Source: JACPFV01 sp052386975 (lineage in GTDB: Bacteria; Pseudomonadota; Gammaproteobacteria; Nevskiales; Nevskiaceae). From it: DNA of 19,446 nt. Positions 1-7,781 of the stretch are shown here, piece by piece. Both the position numbers and the translations under genes were made by a program. Each line of letters opens with the position of its first letter. Position 1 is the stretch's first letter. The notes below the pieces were generated by a model. The model did no database searches. It saw nothing but the letters and a program-made list of their open reading frames with translations, and was not told the origin of the DNA. The DNA is taken from assembly GCA_052386975.1 (NCBI GenBank), contig JBQTJQ010000089.1, forward strand, positions 1 through 19,446, in the 5' to 3' direction.

Positions 1-1
1 G

Positions 2-1195
2 GTGGTGCAGGACGGGCGCGCGCTGCAGGTGTTCTACCTGTCGCTGGCGCTGATCGTGACCGGCGTCGGCTTCCTCAAGCCGAACATCTCGACCATCGTC
101 GGCAAGCTGTACGCGGAGAACGATCCGCGTCGCGACTCCGGCTTCACGCTGTTCGTGGCCGGCATCAACATCGGCGCGCTGTTCGCCAGCCTGGTGTGCG
201 GGTACATCGGCGAGAAGTACGGCTGGAAGTACGGTTTCGGGCTGGCCGGCGTCGGCATGCTGGCGGGCCTCGTGGTGTTCCTGTGGGGCCAGCGCCACCT
301 GCATGGCCACGCCGAGCCGCGCGATCCCGCGCGCCTGCGCGAGCGCATCGGGCCGCTCAGCCGCGAGGCGCTGATCTATGCCGGCGGCCTCGCCGGCGTC
401 GCCATGGTCTGGCAGTTGCTGCAGCGCACCGCCTCGGTCACGGGCGCGATGCACCTGGTGAGCCTCGCCATCGGCGCGTACCTGGCCTGGTTCCTCGCCA
501 CGCAGTGCACGCGCGAGGAGCGCGGCCGCATGCTGAGCCTGGTCGCGCTGATCCTGTTCGGGCTGGTGTTCTACACCTTGTACGAGCAGACCTACGGCTC
601 GTGGGTCGCCTTCTCGGACCGGCTGATGGACAAGAACCTGCTGGGCTTCGAGATGACCGCCGGCGCGCTGACCTTCCTGGGCAGCTTCTTCATCGTCGCG
701 CTGTCGCCGCTGTTCGCCTGGCTGTGGCCGTGGCTCGAGCGGCGCGGCCGCAACCCGAGCACCGCCATGAAGACCGTGCTTGGCCTGGTGTTCGGGGCGC
801 TCGCCTACCTGCCGCTGATGGCGGCCGCGCAGGCCGCGGGCGGCGGGCTGGCGGCCAGCATCTGGTGGCTGGTGCTGGCGTACTTCGTGCTGGAGATCGG
901 CGAGGTCTGCCTGTATCCGATCGGCATCTCCGCGGTGACCACGCTGTCGGTCGCGCGCGTGATGAGCCTGATGATGGGTGCCTGGTTCCTCGGCACCGCC
1001 TATTCCGAGATCCTCGCCCACGGCGTGCTCGGCAAGCTGTCGGCGCTGGAGCCCGGCGAAACCGCGAGCGTCGCCGAAAGCGCCGGCAAGTACGGCGAGC
1101 TGTTCACGCTGTCGCTCTGGATCGGCCTCGGGTCCGCGGTGGTCGCGCTGGCGTGCGCGCCGCTCATCCGCCGGGGCATGCACGGCGTCAGGTGA
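2..1195 (+). CDS. POT-family (proton-coupled oligopeptide) MFS transporter, 5'-truncated by the window edge
   Basis: The reading frame is open from the first bases, so the true start lies upstream; the GTG codons at 2-7 are internal. The 397 visible residues form many hydrophobic helices. They include the POT/PTR2 signature region near residues 50-90 (FVAGINIGALFASLVCGYIGE, then a GWKYGFG-type turn), which follows an early helix with FLKPNISTIVG. Family members are about 450-500 residues, so roughly the first two helices, including the ExxERF motif, are missing. Known family role: proton-driven uptake of di- and tripeptides across the inner membrane. The substrate cannot be read from this fragment. 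The gene ends 93 bases before clpS on the same strand, and a GC-rich hairpin follows its stop codon. Peptide import next to N-degron proteolysis may be coincidence. Confidence 0.9.
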   Translation: MVQDGRALQVFYLSLALIVTGVGFLKPNISTIVGKLYAENDPRRDSGFTLFVAGINIGALFASLVCGYIGEKYGWKYGFGLAGVGMLAGLVVFLWGQRHLHGHAEPRDPARLRERIGPLSREALIYAGGLAGVAMVWQLLQRTASVTGAMHLVSLAIGAYLAWFLATQCTREERGRMLSLVALILFGLVFYTLYEQTYGSWVAFSDRLMDKNLLGFEMTAGALTFLGSFFIVALSPLFAWLWPWLERRGRNPSTAMKTVLGLVFGALAYLPLMAAAQAAGGGLAASIWWLVLAYFVLEIGEVCLYPIGISAVTTLSVARVMSLMMGAWFLGTAYSEILAHGVLGKLSALEPGETASVAESAGKYGELFTLSLWIGLGSAVVALACAPLIRRGMHGVR

Positions 1196-1212
1196 CCGCG
1201 CCGCTGGCGCGG
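1196..1212 (+). other. GC-rich hairpin after the transporter stop codon
   Basis: CCGCGCC-GCT-GGCGCGG is a perfect 7-bp stem with a 3-base loop that begins directly after the TGA. No T tract follows, so it is not a clear intrinsic terminator. It could stabilise the 3' end of the transcript. Confidence 0.35.
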
Positions 1213-1276
1213 GACATCCAAGCTACGCCTCCGTTCGTCGGATGAAAAGAGGGGGACGCCGGCCCCCCGGTTTGGC

Positions 1277-1282
1277 TATTAT
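1277..1282 (+). promoter_or_regulatory. Possible -10 element of clpS (TATTAT)
   Basis: TATTAT ends 6 bases before the clpS ATG. A start site at the usual distance would fall on or next to the ATG, giving a leaderless or nearly leaderless mRNA. I see no Shine-Dalgarno sequence in this gap and no good -35 box, so the call is tentative. Confidence 0.35.
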
Positions 1283-1288
1283 TTGGTC

Positions 1289-1606
1289 ATGAGCGAGCTG
1301 GAACGCCAGGGTGCCCTCGATGTCGTCGTCGACGAGGCCAAGCCCCGCGTCAAGCAGCCGCCGCTGTTCAAGGTGGTGATGATCAACGACGACTTCACGC
1401 CGATGGAATTCGTCGTCGTGGTGCTGCAGTCGTTCTTCTACCACCCGCGCGAGAAGGCCGTGCAGATCATGCTGCAGGTCCATACCCAGGGCCGCGGCAT
1501 CGCCGGCCTCTATCCGGCGGAGATCGCCGAGACCAAGGTGGCCCAGGTCAACGCCCACGCGCGGCGCCACCAGCACCCGCTGCTGACCGTCATGGAGAAG
1601 GCGTGA
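1289..1606 (+). CDS. clpS: ATP-dependent Clp protease adaptor ClpS
   Basis: ClpS is the N-recognin of the bacterial N-degron pathway. It binds proteins with N-terminal Leu, Phe, Tyr or Trp and delivers them to ClpA-ClpP in the cytoplasm. The 105-residue product has a flexible N-terminal tail (about 1-25) and then the conserved core. The pocket residues expected from E. coli ClpS are present: N33-D34-D35, T37 and M39 in MINDDFTPMEF, and H65 in QVHTQGRG. The length matches the family. I chose the ATG at 1289 over an in-frame TTG at 1283, because the sequence MSEL fits the family and the TTG adds only two residues. clpA follows 85 bases downstream on the same strand, the standard arrangement. 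Confidence 0.97.
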   Translation: MSELERQGALDVVVDEAKPRVKQPPLFKVVMINDDFTPMEFVVVVLQSFFYHPREKAVQIMLQVHTQGRGIAGLYPAEIAETKVAQVNAHARRHQHPLLTVMEKA

Positions 1607-1618
1607 CCCCGGGGCTGC

Positions 1619-1637
1619 GGCCCGCCGCAGGCGGGCC
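1619..1637 (+). other. Stem-loop in the clpS-clpA gap
   Basis: GGCCCGCC-GCA-GGCGGGCC is a perfect 8-bp GC-only stem with a 3-base loop, 12 bases after the clpS stop. Only GTT follows directly, so it is at best a weak intrinsic terminator. It could set the clpS:clpA ratio by attenuation or by protecting the 3' end of clpS mRNA. Confidence 0.5.
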
Positions 1638-1691
1638 GTTCGGAGAGTTCCTTTTGGGGTGCGGAACGCGCTACGCTGTCTGCATGGCACC

Positions 1692-3965
<2,274 letters not shown>

Positions 3966-3980
3966 GCCGGCGCACACCAG

Positions 3981-3986
3981 GGAGGA
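3981..3986 (+). promoter_or_regulatory. Strong Shine-Dalgarno sequence of the outer-membrane protein gene
   Basis: GGAGGA lies 5 bases before the ATG at 3992 in the 26-base gap after clpA. It is the clearest ribosome binding site in the window and fixes this start. Confidence 0.85.
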
Positions 3987-3991
3987 ATTCC

Positions 3992-4747
3992 ATGAACGCA
4001 GTGCTGCGTGGCGTGATCGCAGGGGCCGCCTTGCTGGCGGCCGGAACCGCGGGCGCACGGGACAAGGACGACGAGGGCTCGAGCTTCGGCGTGGCGGTGG
4101 ACGCCTCGGCCCTGCTGGGCCTCGGCGTGTCGGTCGGCATGCCGGTCGGCCAGCGCTTCAACGTCCGCGGCGTCTACCACGGCTTCACCTACGAGCTCGA
4201 CGACATCGAGGACGACAGCGGCGCGACCTACGAGGGCGAGCTGGACCTGAAATCGGTCGGCCTGATGGCCGACTACCACCCGTTCAAGGGTGGGTTCCGG
4301 TTCACCGTCGGGTTCCTGTCCAATGACAACGCCATCAACCTGACCGGCATGCCGACTGGCGGCACCTTCGAGGTCGGCGACTGCACGTTCGAATCGGACT
4401 CGTCCGACCCGCTGGCGGTCGACGGGACGGTTGAGTTCGCCGGCAGCGCGCCGTACCTCGGCATCGGCTGGGGTGGCAACCTGAACGCGAAGCCCGGGTT
4501 CTTCATGACCTTCGACCTGGGCGTGGTGCTGTCCGGCCAGCCCGAGGCGGACCTGTCGGGTCGCGGCAGCGCGCGGAACACCAACGCCGGCCAGCTGGCG
4601 GAGTGCGGGCCGACGACCTACCAGCCCGTGTCCACCTACCCGGAGTTCCAGCAGGAAGTGCAGGACGCCGAGGACGAAGTCAACGAGGAAACCAGGAATT
4701 TCGAGTACTGGCCGAACATCGCGCTGGGGTTCGGCTGGCGGTTCTGA
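3992..4747 (+). CDS. Probable outer-membrane beta-barrel protein, function unknown
   Basis: The 251-residue product starts with a clear signal peptide (MNAVLRGVIAGAALLAAGTAGA, likely cut before RDKDDE). The mature part alternates short amphipathic strands such as FNVRGVYHGFTYEL, RFTVGFL and FFMTFDLGVVL, separated by acidic loops. It ends in NIALGFGWRF, a terminal aromatic residue typical of BAM-assembled barrels. Two cysteines (in VGDCTFE and LAECGPT) could form a disulfide. Just before the last strand is a charged helical-looking segment (EFQQEVQDAEDEVNEE) that could be a coiled coil or periplasmic plug. I do not recognise a specific family. The gene follows clpA by 26 bases and has its own strong ribosome binding site; an intrinsic terminator follows it. 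It separates clpA from infA, which are neighbours in many Gammaproteobacteria. The barrel call is inference from sequence pattern. Confidence 0.75.
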   Translation: MNAVLRGVIAGAALLAAGTAGARDKDDEGSSFGVAVDASALLGLGVSVGMPVGQRFNVRGVYHGFTYELDDIEDDSGATYEGELDLKSVGLMADYHPFKGGFRFTVGFLSNDNAINLTGMPTGGTFEVGDCTFESDSSDPLAVDGTVEFAGSAPYLGIGWGGNLNAKPGFFMTFDLGVVLSGQPEADLSGRGSARNTNAGQLAECGPTTYQPVSTYPEFQQEVQDAEDEVNEETRNFEYWPNIALGFGWRF

Positions 4748-4761
4748 GTCCGCCGCAACGA

Positions 4762-4789
4762 AAAAAGCCCGCCGGAAGGCGGGCTTTTT
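4762..4789. terminator. Bidirectional rho-independent terminator
   Basis: GCCCGCC (4767-4773), loop GGAA, GGCGGGC (4778-4784), then TTTTT. Five A residues before the stem pair with the T tract, so it works on either strand. It sits between the convergent outer-membrane protein gene (plus) and infA (minus) and probably ends both transcripts. Confidence 0.9.
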
Positions 4790-4793
4790 GTTT

Positions 4794-4868
4794 GTGTCAT
4801 TCCGAGCGTAGCGAGGAATCTTGCTTCTACAGCAAGATCCCTCGGCACCATGCGCCTCGGGATGACAC
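4794..4868. repeat. Palindromic intergenic repeat of the HSERSEE type
   Basis: The outer arms GTGTCATTCCGAG and CTCGGGATGACAC pair with one G-T mismatch. Inside is a second hairpin, CGAGGAATCTTGCT (4812-4825) against AGCAAGATCCCTCG (4831-4844), with one mismatch and a 5-base loop. Read in one plus-strand frame it gives the peptide CHSERSEESCF, a known tell-tale of a dispersed non-coding repeat found in many bacterial genomes. It lies between two convergent genes, right after the terminator, and encodes nothing itself. I can see only one copy here, so its repetitive nature rests on recall of this sequence type. Confidence 0.75.
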
Positions 4869-4875
4869 GTTCAGA

Positions 4876-5094
4876 TCATTTGTCGCGGAAGGTGATGCGG
4901 CCCTTGGTCAGGTCGTAGGGCGTGAGCTGCACGGTCACCTTGTCGCCGGTCAGGATGCGGATGTAGTTCTTGCGCATGCGGCCCGAGATGTGGGCCGTGA
5001 CGACGTGGCCGTTGTCCAGCTTCACGCGGAACGTCGTGTTCGGCAGCGTCTCGGCGACGACGCCGTTCATCTCGATGTGGTCTTCTTTGGGCAT
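4876..5094 (-). CDS. infA: Translation initiation factor IF-1
   Basis: IF-1 binds the A site of the 30S subunit during initiation together with IF-2 and IF-3. The product has 72 residues, exactly the usual length, and forms one S1-type OB fold. Conserved segments include MPKEDHIEMNG at the start, the central GHVVTAHISGRMRKNYIRI, then LTGDKVTVQLTPYDLTKGRI. The gene lies 72 bases downstream of bpt on the same strand, and the gap contains a good sigma70-type promoter. It can therefore be transcribed alone as well as by read-through from the aat-bpt operon. The neighbourhood clpA-infA-aat is conserved in Gammaproteobacteria. No serW tRNA, which sits beside infA in E. coli, is visible here. Confidence 0.98.
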   Translation of the reverse strand: MPKEDHIEMNGVVAETLPNTTFRVKLDNGHVVTAHISGRMRKNYIRILTGDKVTVQLTPYDLTKGRITFRDK

Positions 5095-5130
5095 GCGCGG
5101 AACCGCGACCTCTGGGTACTCGGGGCGCGC

Positions 5131-5159
5131 ATTATCAATGAGGGACGCTGCGGGTTCAA
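5131..5159 (-). promoter_or_regulatory. Sigma70-type promoter of infA
   Basis: On the minus strand, TTGAAC (5154-5159) is followed after exactly 17 bases by GATAAT (5131-5136). This is close to the TTGACA-N17-TATAAT consensus and is the best promoter in the window. It predicts a leader of about 30 bases before the infA ATG at 5094. The -35 box begins 8 bases after the bpt stop codon. Confidence 0.8.
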
Positions 5160-5166
5160 TGCGCCG

Positions 5167-5868
5167 TCAGGCGCGCTCCCAGCCCGCGGCCCCCAGCACC
5201 TCGATCGGGCGGTAGCGGCGCTTGTAGTCCATCGTCGGCGAGCCGGCCACCCAGTAGCCCAGGTACAGGTGGGGCAGGGCCATGGCGCGGGCGCGCTCGA
5301 TCTCGGCCAGGATCATCCAGGTGCCGAGGCCGCGCGGCTCCTCGTCCGGGTCGAACCAGGTGTAAACGGCGGACAACGCGCGCGGCACGCGGTCCACCAC
5401 GCCGCCGGCCAGCAAACGGCCGCTGCCGTCGCGCGCGGCGACGATTTCAGTGTTGCCCCAGGCACTGGACAGGAAGGCGTGGAAGGCTTCGCGGTCGTCC
5501 GGGTCCATGCCGCCGATCGGATGGCGCGCCAGCAGGTAGCGGCGATAGAGCTGGTACTGCTCCTCGTCCAGGCCGTGCTCGACGACCAGGCGCAGGTCGG
5601 CGTTGTCGCGCAGGCAACGGCGCTGCGAGCGGTCCGGCGCGAACTCGGCCACCGGCACGCGCGCCGGGCGGCATTCCTGGCACGCGCCGCAGGCCGGGCG
5701 GTAGACGTAGTTGCCGCTGCGGCGGAAGCCCAGCTCGAGCAGCGCGCCGTAGCGCGTCGCGTCGAGCGGCAGCTGCGGGTCGACGAACACGCTGCGCGCC
5801 ATGCGCCGCTCGAGGTAGCTGCACGCGTGCTCGGTGCCGAGCAGCAGGCGCGGGCGCGGTCCGGTCAC
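5167..5868 (-). CDS. bpt: Aspartate/glutamate leucyltransferase (bacterial R-transferase homologue)
   Basis: Bpt transfers leucine from Leu-tRNA to proteins with N-terminal Asp or Glu, creating a primary N-degron for ClpS. The 233-residue protein has the family N-terminal cysteine pattern: C16 in EHACSYL and C60, C63, C66 in CGACQEC. The conserved GFRRSGNYVYRP precedes it, and LYRRYLLARHPIGGM, YTWFDPD, LGTWMILAEIE and YLGYWVAGSPTMDYKRRYRP follow. I chose the GTG at 5868, which overlaps the aat stop as GTGA (4 bases), a sign of translational coupling. The frame stays open further upstream, but those codons lie inside aat and give no homologous sequence. Length fits the family (about 235-250). 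Confidence 0.95.
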   Translation of the reverse strand: MTGPRPRLLLGTEHACSYLERRMARSVFVDPQLPLDATRYGALLELGFRRSGNYVYRPACGACQECRPARVPVAEFAPDRSQRRCLRDNADLRLVVEHGLDEEQYQLYRRYLLARHPIGGMDPDDREAFHAFLSSAWGNTEIVAARDGSGRLLAGGVVDRVPRALSAVYTWFDPDEEPRGLGTWMILAEIERARAMALPHLYLGYWVAGSPTMDYKRRYRPIEVLGAAGWERA

Positions 5869-6605
5869 GGCCGGTGGTCCACTGGCGCCGGCACGTCGAT
5901 CTCGAAGCGCCAGCGGCCGGTCGGGCCGGGCTGGGCCACGGCGCCGCGCAGCAGCGCCAGGAACTGCTCGCGCGGCAGCTCGACCGCGCCCAGCGTGGCC
6001 AGGTGCGGTGACGAGATCTGGCAGTCCATCAGCTCGAAGTCCCAGGCGCGCAGCTGCCGGCACAGGTAATACAAGGCGATCTTCGAGGCATCGTCGATAC
6101 GCGAGAACATCGACTCGCCGTAGAACGCGCGGCCCAGCGACACGCCGTACAGGCCGCCGGCCAGCTCGCGGTCCTGCCAGACCTCGATCGACTGGGCGTG
6201 GCCGCGTTCGTGCAGGTCCTGGTAGGCCTGCTTCATCTCGGCGCCGAGCCAGGTGCCACGGCCACGGGCGCGCGGCGCGCTGCAGGCTGCGAGCACCGCG
6301 GGAAACGCCTGGTTCAGGGTGACCGCGTAATCGTGCTTGCGCAGCCGGCGCGCGAGGCTGCGCGAGACGTGGAGCTGCGAGGGCATCAGCACCGCGCGCG
6401 GGTCGGGGCACCACCACAGGATCGGCTCGTCGGGGTTGTACCAGGGGAAGATGCCCTGGGCGTAGGCGCCGAGCAGGCGCGTCGCTGACAGGTCGCCGCC
6501 GATCGCGAGCAGCCCGTTGGGGTCCCGCATCGCCTGGCTGGCGGACGGGAACGGCTGGCGCGGATTGCGCGGGTCCAGCCAGTGCAGCCGAATCGGATTA
6601 TCCAT
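5865..6605 (-). CDS. aat: Leucyl/phenylalanyl-tRNA--protein transferase
   Basis: Aat transfers Leu or Phe from aminoacyl-tRNA to proteins with N-terminal Lys or Arg, making them ClpS substrates. The 246-residue product carries the family landmarks: LLAIGGDLS at 32-40, GIFPWYN at 51-57, WWCPDPRAVL at 64-73, GTWLGAEMKQAYQDLHERGHAQSIE in the middle, GGLYGVSLGRAFYGESMFSR, and DCQISSPHLATLGA near the end. The ATG at 6605 overlaps the end of the DUF482 gene by 8 bases, and its stop overlaps the bpt start by 4 bases. The three genes are therefore almost certainly translated from one message. A DUF482-aat-bpt order is common in Proteobacteria. Confidence 0.97.
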   Translation of the reverse strand: MDNPIRLHWLDPRNPRQPFPSASQAMRDPNGLLAIGGDLSATRLLGAYAQGIFPWYNPDEPILWWCPDPRAVLMPSQLHVSRSLARRLRKHDYAVTLNQAFPAVLAACSAPRARGRGTWLGAEMKQAYQDLHERGHAQSIEVWQDRELAGGLYGVSLGRAFYGESMFSRIDDASKIALYYLCRQLRAWDFELMDCQISSPHLATLGAVELPREQFLALLRGAVAQPGPTGRWRFEIDVPAPVDHRP

Positions 6606-7773
6606 GTGCCGCCATGTTGCTCCGATACGCGCTGTGCTCCGCCAGGCGCTCGCGCCGCCGGGCGACGTCAGTGCGCTCCCCGGCGAGGAACTCCGCGACC
6701 GCCGCGGCGAGCCGCTCGTCGGCGATCCGGTGGGCCGAGCGCGTGATCACGGGCTCGAACCCGCGGGCCAGCTTGTGCGGGCCCTGCGTTCCGGCGTCGA
6801 AGCGCGACAGGCCTTCGGCGAGGCACAGCTCGATGCCTTGATAGTAGCAAGTCTCGAAATGCAGGCCGCGATATTTTTCGGCGCAGCCCCAGTGCCGGCC
6901 GTACAGCGTGTCGCCGCCGGCGAGCGTGATGGCGACGGCCATGGCCTCGTCGCCGCCGTCGTAGCCGAGCACCAGGCGCAGCGGCGTGCCCGGGCGCCGC
7001 CCGTAATCGAGGAAGAACTCCGGCGCGAGGTACGGCGGCTGGCCGCGCTCCTCGTAGGTGTTCGCATACAGCGCGTACACGCGCGCCCATTGCGCCTCGC
7101 TGAGCTCGTCGCCGCGACGGTGCGCGAAGCGGATGCCGGCCTCGGCCACCCGCCGGCGCTCGCGGCGGATCTTCTGCCGCTTGGAGTGGCTGAGCTGGCC
7201 GAGGAAATCCTCGAACGATGTCGCCCCGCGGCGCGACCAGTGGAACTGGACATCGTGGCGCTCGAGCCAGCCGCCGCCGGCGCAGGCTTGCGCGTCGCCG
7301 TCGTCGAGGAACAACGCGTGGATCGAGCCCAGCGCGGAGGTCTGCCAGGCCCGCGACGCGGCCTCGACCAGGGCGGCGCGGGACTCGCCATCGCGCGCGC
7401 CGAGACGTGGCCCGGCGGCGGGCGTGAACGGGATCGCGCACAGCAGCTTGGGGTAGTAGGGCAGGCCGAGGCGCTGCGCCGCGCGCGCCCAGCCGAAGTC
7501 GAACACGAACTCGCCGTAGGAGTGGCGCTTGCGATACAGCGGCATTGCCGCGGCGAGCGAACCGGCGGCGTCCTCGAGCACCAGGTGGCAGGGCTCCCAG
7601 CCGGTGCGCGGGCCGACGCAGCCATGGTCCTCGAGCGCCTTCAGGAAGGCGTGGCGCGTGAACGGATACCCGGGGGCGAACAGCGCATCCCATTGTGCTT
7701 CGGTGATCTCTCCCAGGCTCGCAAGTTGCCGGGGACGCCAGGGCGCCTTCAGGCCTTCAAAGGTGTCAGACAC
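6598..7773 (-). CDS. FemAB/GNAT-like acyltransferase of the DUF482 family
   Basis: The 391-residue product matches the DUF482 family, often labelled peptidoglycan biosynthesis/recognition protein or GNAT family N-acetyltransferase. Recognisable parts: GYPFTRHAFLKALE near the N-terminus, then PLYRKRHSYGEFVFDFGWA, LPYYPKLLCAIPFTPAAGPRL, a basic segment SHSKRQKIRRERR, and FDAGTQGPHKLARGFEP near the C-terminus. The substrate of this family is not established. By fold similarity it should transfer an acyl or aminoacyl group, and its steady linkage to aat and bpt suggests use of aminoacyl-tRNA, but that is inference. The only conventional start is the GTG at 7773, which lies inside a perfect palindrome. 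The first six codons (MSDTFE) come from that repeat, and family-like sequence begins around residue 16. The gene overlaps aat by 8 bases. Confidence 0.88.
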   Translation of the reverse strand: MSDTFEGLKAPWRPRQLASLGEITEAQWDALFAPGYPFTRHAFLKALEDHGCVGPRTGWEPCHLVLEDAAGSLAAAMPLYRKRHSYGEFVFDFGWARAAQRLGLPYYPKLLCAIPFTPAAGPRLGARDGESRAALVEAASRAWQTSALGSIHALFLDDGDAQACAGGGWLERHDVQFHWSRRGATSFEDFLGQLSHSKRQKIRRERRRVAEAGIRFAHRRGDELSEAQWARVYALYANTYEERGQPPYLAPEFFLDYGRRPGTPLRLVLGYDGGDEAMAVAITLAGGDTLYGRHWGCAEKYRGLHFETCYYQGIELCLAEGLSRFDAGTQGPHKLARGFEPVITRSAHRIADERLAAAVAEFLAGERTDVARRRERLAEHSAYRSNMAAHG

Positions 7774-7780
7774 CTTTGAA
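7756..7780. repeat. Perfect 25-bp REP-like palindrome at the DUF482 gene start
   Basis: TTCAAAGGTGTC, one A, GACACCTTTGAA: 12 bp on each side pair perfectly. It begins one base after the stop codon of the metallophosphatase gene (minus strand) and contains the GTG start and first codons of the next gene. The core GGTGTCAGACACC resembles short dispersed palindromes linked to REP-associated (Y1) transposases in Proteobacteria; that link is recall and cannot be tested here. In RNA it would form a tight hairpin across the start codon. Confidence 0.8.
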
Positions 7781-7781
7781 T

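Noticed and set aside
1251..1268. G-run/C-run hairpin before clpS as a terminator of the transporter gene
   Set aside because: The GGGGG/CCCCC stem has no T tract beyond GGTTT, and it overlaps the presumed clpS promoter region. The evidence is too weak to call.
5095..5166. tRNA gene near infA, as in E. coli (serW)
   Set aside because: The 72-base gap holds a promoter and no cloverleaf or CCA end.
4603..6069. Long plus-strand open frame of 488 codons over infA, bpt and aat
   Set aside because: It reads antisense through three well-identified genes and through the palindromic repeat (CHSERSEES peptide). Its composition is typical of a GC-rich shadow frame.
6517..7779. 420-codon plus-strand frame opposite the DUF482 gene
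   Set aside because: It is a shadow of a recognisable protein family and has no motif or plausible start of its own.
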